NCBI GenBank assembly: GCA_016788785.1
Contig: JAEUSM010000010.1
Coordinates: forward strand, 1-45,487
Origin: Candidatus Kapaibacterium sp.
Lineage (GTDB): Bacteria; Bacteroidota; Ignavibacteria; Kapaibacteriales; JAEUSM01
Length of the DNA stretch: 45,487 bases
Direction of reading: 5' to 3'
Shown here: positions 41,970-45,487 of the stretch, one piece after another
How positions within the stretch are numbered: position 1 is the stretch's first letter
Layout of the letters: every line of letters begins with the position of its first letter
Made by a program: the position numbers and the translations under genes
Notes under the pieces: generated by a model
Told to the model about the DNA's origin: nothing
Databases searched by the model: none
What the model saw: only the letters and a program-made list of their open reading frames with translations

Positions 41970-42956
41970 TCAAGAACGTGCAGTACTATTTACTTCATAC
42001 AAATTACGAATGTTAGTAGAACTTTTGAATTGAGTTAATTCATTCTTTTTGTACGCCAATGAATTTAGTTCATAATTTCGTGCAAAAAGATGTTCAATTC
42101 CATACAAAGATTCGGAATATCCAACAAAAAGATATCCGAGCATATTTATTTGTTTGTAAAATGAATGGATGACATTCTTTTTTGACTGCTCATCAAAGTA
42201 AATAAGAACATTACAACAAAAGATACAATCTAAAAGTGGTAATTGTCTCCAATCATCTTGATTATATAAATTCAAGGTTGTAAATCGAACCATTGATCGT
42301 ACATCTTCTGACAGTTGAAACGAAGAACCCTCTTTATGAAAGTATTTTGAGAAATAAATAGCTGGTACATGCCTAACAGAATATTCTGAAAATAGTCCAT
42401 TTCTTGCTACATTTAAAACCTTTTCATCAATATCTGTGGCAATTATTTCAAATTCAATATGAGGATATAAATGCTGGATTTCTTCTTTAATTATTATTGC
42501 CAACGTATATGCTTCTTCACCACTTGAACATCCTGCACTCCAAATTGTAATCTTTTGCTCTAACGCACTTTTTTGTTTGTGAAATATTAAATCAGGAATA
42601 ACTATTTCACGAAAGGTATCTATATGTTCTGGACAACGGAAAAAATACGTCTCATTTATTGTGATTGCTGTATAAAGTTTTGGCAACTCAATATGCAAAA
42701 ATTCTTCATTATTTAATTGTGTTATATACGACTCAAAGCTGATGTTTCCTAATTCAATCAATCGTTTGGTAATTCTTGCTTCCAGAAGATATTTTTTCTC
42801 ATTGATAAAGTATATTCCAGTCCAATTGTAGATTTTACTACGCAGAATTTCAAAAGCACTATACGTCATTTCACCAATTTCTTGATGAATCATAGAGCGT
42901 TCTTTGAATATATTCATTACCTCTTGCAGCAAATGATTTGACGTCTTTATGGTCAT
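41970..42956 (-). CDS. cheR: CheR-type chemotaxis protein methyltransferase
   Basis: CheR methylates glutamates of chemoreceptors with S-adenosylmethionine. The 328 residues start with a short helical stretch, then the CheR N-terminal domain (~30-90) and the methyltransferase domain with NETYFFR (101-107), IWSAGCSSGEEAYTLA (138-152), ATDID (173-177) and CNVLIYFD (~264-271). A ~45-residue C-terminal tail follows. The start at 42956 has no clear ribosome site; ATGs at codons 14 and 22 are alternatives. It leads the cheR / CheY-like / unknown gene cluster and is divergent from the DUF4153 gene. No receptors, CheB or flagellar genes are nearby, so its target is unknown. Confidence 0.93.
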   Translation of the reverse strand: MTIKTSNHLLQEVMNIFKERSMIHQEIGEMTYSAFEILRSKIYNWTGIYFINEKKYLLEARITKRLIELGNISFESYITQLNNEEFLHIELPKLYTAITINETYFFRCPEHIDTFREIVIPDLIFHKQKSALEQKITIWSAGCSSGEEAYTLAIIIKEEIQHLYPHIEFEIIATDIDEKVLNVARNGLFSEYSVRHVPAIYFSKYFHKEGSSFQLSEDVRSMVRFTTLNLYNQDDWRQLPLLDCIFCCNVLIYFDEQSKKNVIHSFYKQINMLGYLFVGYSESLYGIEHLFARNYELNSLAYKKNELTQFKSSTNIRNLYEVNSTARS

Positions 42957-43044
42957 TTATGAAGTATTTTCTCTGAAACTACTTCTAATTTACAAAAAAC
43001 TTCTTATTTTAGCCATTATAAAAACAAAATTTATTGGAAATATC

Positions 43045-44952
43045 ATGAATCTTCCTTCAATTACAAATATGTTTTCCTCTGTAAAAGAAATCTTGCAACG
43101 GTTTCCTTTTGCTGTTTTGAATGCCTTTGTTCTTTTAGTTATTTCTGTCATGTTTGTTCATCAAACTGACTTAGACCTTTCTGAAAATGTTCGAGAAATC
43201 CTTTTAAAATCTTCATTTATTTTATCACTGGGAATTGCATTTCATTTTGCCATTCATACTTTCAGAGAAAGAAAGAATCTTTCAAGTATGTTTGGACTTT
43301 TGCTTCATGGTTTTGGCATTGTTGGATCTGTAACTTTGTACTTCCTCTACCCAAAACCAAACACAGAATTTGCCATTCTGTTAGCTTGTTATGGGCTATT
43401 TTCTCATCTCATTGTCGCTTTTTTGGCGTTTTGGGATGATAATGACTCGATGGCTTTTTGGAAATTCAACAAAGATCTTTTCCTTCGATTTCTGCTTGCA
43501 GCATTATTTTCTAGTGTTTTATTCGGAGGGATTGCAGGTGCAATAGGCTCATTCGATTTGCTTTTTTCTATAAATGTCAAATCTGAAATTTATGGAGATT
43601 TGTTTTTATGTATTTCATTGATATTTAATACGCTCTTTTTTCTCAGTGGTGTACCAAAGCTCAACGAAGAAACCAACGAAGTAGAACCCAACTACCCAAA
43701 AAGTCTCAAAATTTTCACACAATTTGTACTATTACCTTTGGTGGTTATCTACCTTTTGATTATGTATGCATATACTATCAAAATTATCTTTTTATGGGAT
43801 TGGCCTCGAGGAATACTCACCTATATGATTTTAGGCTATTCCATTGCAGGAATGTTGGCGTTGTTGCTTCTCTATCCAATACAAAATTTGGCGGAAAACA
43901 AATGGATTAAAATATTCAGTACATGGTTCTATCGTGCGTTATTGCCATTAGTGGGGGTTTTGGGAATTGCCATCTTTAAGCGTGTAAGTGATTACGGTAT
44001 TACAGAAGAACGCTACTTCGTTATTATACTCTCGGTTTGGTTGCTTGGTATTTCTTTGTACTATTCGTTTTCTAAAGCAAAAAACATCAAATACATTCCC
44101 ATTACTTTAGCAGTTTTGGCATTTATCACTACTTTTGGACCATGGGGAGCATTTTCCGTGTCCAAAAATTCTCAATGGAATCGCTTGGAACATACGCTTG
44201 TTAGTAACAAACTTCTCATAGACGGAATGCTCAAAAAAGGTGAATATAAAATTCCTCAAAAAGAATATGACAATCTTGTTTCTATTTTGAGCTATTTCAA
44301 CCGTGATTATGATACTGTCAGCAGTGGTTACCAGCAGTTTTTGTGGTCAAAAGTATCCTTACCTGATAGCATCAAAAACATTTGCAAAACTAGTCCATAT
44401 AATCTTGTTGATGAACTTGGTATCAAGCCAATACCAGATAGTACCTCTGCAAATTACAAAAATGGAAATTATTCTTACTTAGGATTAAACAATGCATCCT
44501 TATTGCGAACCGATAGTATTCCATTTGTATTATCAACTAAAGAATTTAATAATGTAGTAAAAACGAATTTTTATGTGTCATATATTGATACTTTTGCAGT
44601 TATTACTAAACGAATTCAAACAGAAAACGATGTCATTTTTGCAACCTACGTTGCAAATACAGGAATAATGACATTTATGCGACAGTCTGACTCAGCAACA
44701 TGCACATTTGATGTCAAAACCTACTACAAAGAAACATCAACAATAGTAGAAAACAACAAATTACATGACAGAATTGGAGCAGATAAAACATACGAATCTC
44801 AACGATTGATGCTCCAACAGCTGTACACCGTTGAAAAAGCAAACGCAGAAAAAACCTTTACCGTCAAAATGTACATCAATACCATCAACGGAAGGCAGAT
44901 AGGCAAAACCATTGAAATATACGACATCGATCTCACCATCCTTCTCAAATAA
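43045..44952 (+). CDS. DUF4153-family membrane protein
   Basis: From the ATG at 43045 the protein has 635 residues; GGAAA eight bases before it supports this, and a longer in-frame start at 42949 would overlap cheR. About 11 or 12 membrane segments fill ~20-395, with FLLAALFSSVLFGGIAGAIG and the family-typical YPKSLKIFTQFVLLPLVVIYLLIMYAYTIKII ... DWPRGILTYMI region. This matches DUF4153, a multi-pass family of unknown function common in Bacteroidota. The last ~240 residues are soluble and hold a Tyr/Asn/Ser-rich beta domain (NGNYSYLGLNN). A strong terminator follows. Quoted motif is split here by position: residues ~245-285 carry it. Confidence 0.88.
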   Translation: MNLPSITNMFSSVKEILQRFPFAVLNAFVLLVISVMFVHQTDLDLSENVREILLKSSFILSLGIAFHFAIHTFRERKNLSSMFGLLLHGFGIVGSVTLYFLYPKPNTEFAILLACYGLFSHLIVAFLAFWDDNDSMAFWKFNKDLFLRFLLAALFSSVLFGGIAGAIGSFDLLFSINVKSEIYGDLFLCISLIFNTLFFLSGVPKLNEETNEVEPNYPKSLKIFTQFVLLPLVVIYLLIMYAYTIKIIFLWDWPRGILTYMILGYSIAGMLALLLLYPIQNLAENKWIKIFSTWFYRALLPLVGVLGIAIFKRVSDYGITEERYFVIILSVWLLGISLYYSFSKAKNIKYIPITLAVLAFITTFGPWGAFSVSKNSQWNRLEHTLVSNKLLIDGMLKKGEYKIPQKEYDNLVSILSYFNRDYDTVSSGYQQFLWSKVSLPDSIKNICKTSPYNLVDELGIKPIPDSTSANYKNGNYSYLGLNNASLLRTDSIPFVLSTKEFNNVVKTNFYVSYIDTFAVITKRIQTENDVIFATYVANTGIMTFMRQSDSATCTFDVKTYYKETSTIVENNKLHDRIGADKTYESQRLMLQQLYTVEKANAEKTFTVKMYINTINGRQIGKTIEIYDIDLTILLK

Positions 44953-44953
44953 C

Positions 44954-44983
44954 AAAAAGCCCCATTTGGGGCTTTTTTTTTTT
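44954..44983 (+). terminator. Terminator after the DUF4153 gene
   Basis: GCCCC (44959-44963) and GGGGC (44968-44972) form a GC-rich stem around ATTT, extended by A/T pairs, with eleven T after it. Confidence 0.95.
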
Positions 44984-45020
44984 GCAAAGCGATTAAACCC
45001 AACGATGAAACGCTGGGTGG

Positions 45021-45190
45021 AATCTTCGAATCCCGTAGGGATGACCCATATTGTAGCCCCCGATTTCAATCGGGGGTGATAGGTAGCGTAACCCCCTCTC
45101 CCCTTGAGCGGAAGAGGCGAATGGGGTGAGGGGAAAGAGAAATATATCTCCCTCGCCCCTATGGGGAGAGGGTAAGGGGAGAGGGGTAAA
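45021..45190. repeat. Second GC-rich repeat island
   Basis: Between the DUF4153 terminator and the DUF559 gene: ATCCC-GTA-GGGAT (45030-45042); a perfect hairpin CCCCCGATT/AATCGGGGG (45057-45065 with 45068-45076); a C-rich then G-rich pair of tracts (45092-45136); and a block at 45148-45186 that is the inverse of 20714-20751. It is the same repeat family as the island at 20690-21060. No gene is seen. Confidence 0.8.
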
Positions 45191-45194
45191 TAAA

Positions 45195-45487
45195 CTACAA
45201 CCTTTCCAACCGTATCCTATCAATTTCTTTCAGCAATTCGCTCGGGTCCCAATGTAACATCGTATTGGTTACTCGAATGACAGTATAACCCTTGGAACGT
45301 AAAAATTCATCTCGTTTTTTGTCATAAACAATCTGTTGAGGAGTACCGTGAACATCACCATCAAATTCTATGATTAAATCTAACGAAGGACAATAGAAAT
45401 CAACAATATAAGGTTCAATGACAACTTGACGTTTAAATTTTAGCCCAAAATACTTTTTAGTTCGTACAAAATGCCAAAATTTTTTCT
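45195..45487 (-). CDS. DUF559 endonuclease-like protein, 5' part outside the window
   Basis: The open frame runs from the window edge to the TAG at 45197-45195, 96 residues plus stop. It matches the DUF559 / very-short-patch-repair-like fold: FGLKFKRQV, YIVDFYCPSLDLIIEFDG with the acidic residues of a PD-(D/E)xK-type active site, DGDVHGTPQQIVYDKKRDE, FLRSKGYTVIRVTN. Such proteins are presumed nucleases; their role is mostly unknown. The N-terminus, and any Cys or extra domain there, is not visible. It sits against the repeat island, which is notable because DUF559 genes are often present in many copies in this group (recall). Confidence 0.88.
   Translation of the reverse strand, partial: KKFWHFVRTKKYFGLKFKRQVVIEPYIVDFYCPSLDLIIEFDGDVHGTPQQIVYDKKRDEFLRSKGYTVIRVTNTMLHWDPSELLKEIDRIRLERL

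Noticed and set aside
42949-43044. Longer start of the DUF4153 gene
   Set aside because: It would overlap cheR; the ATG at 43045 has a ribosome site and begins the family-typical sequence.
44761-45223. Minus-strand frames over the end of DUF4153 and the repeat island
   Set aside because: They cross a strong terminator and low-complexity repeats and resemble no protein.

Overview
The window is AT-rich bacterial chromosome from the Bacteroidota / FCB group, most likely Candidatus Kapabacteria (Kapaibacterium) or a close relative. Evidence: three proteins end in type IX secretion (T9SS) C-terminal sorting domains. Two OmpA-family proteins share a VPNCCPxFxGG loop that I associate from memory with Kapabacteria. 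Shine-Dalgarno sequences are mostly weak. Several upstream regions match the Bacteroidota promoter TTTG-N19-TAnnTTTG, one of them exactly (29013-29043). The phylum call is inference.

Layout, left to right. 1-1077: 5' part of a secreted surface protein, cut by the window edge, with a large leader hairpin. 1374-2888: dnaA, with no dnaN beside it. 3125-4485: Rieske protein coupled to queG. 9430-4456 (minus): tight five-gene operon of dcd, two lipoproteins, a cohesin-like T9SS cargo and an IgGFc-binding-like/outer-membrane-barrel fusion. 9543-10229: ispD. 13913-10239 (minus): rpsO, pnp, a TPR coiled-coil protein. 20600-14012 (minus): two TPR adenylate cyclases joined by ATGA overlaps to each other and to an OmpA protein, then a T9SS cargo. 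20601-21079: gene-free island of GC-rich repeats. 28903-21080 (minus): rhomboid protease, ispG, ileS, DksA-like protein, lspA, rluD-type synthase. 29099-29831: unknown 57-aa protein, zinc-free rpmE, rpsR. 29927-34196: T9SS cargo and double-OmpA protein. 37794-34267 (minus): S41 protease, DUF3108 protein, GlcNAc-kinase-like protein. 41079-37855 (minus): S1 protein, SDR, BtuF-like protein. 42956-41173 (minus): CheR, a degenerate CheY and an unknown acidic protein. 43045-44952: DUF4153 membrane protein. 44990-45190: a second repeat island. 45195-45487: partial DUF559 endonuclease-like gene.

Much of the window is housekeeping: replication initiation, queuosine, isoprenoid precursors (ispD, ispG), RNA decay, ribosomal proteins, Ile-tRNA charging and lipoprotein maturation. 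Envelope and surface proteins are interleaved with it. The least ordinary parts are the CheR / pseudo-receiver / CxC-protein cluster, the coupled cyclase-cyclase-OmpA operon, the small protein before rpmE-rpsR, the hairpin covering the start of the kinase gene, and the repeat family shared by the two gene-free islands. No CRISPR array, tRNA, rRNA, complete insertion sequence or convincing oriC was seen.
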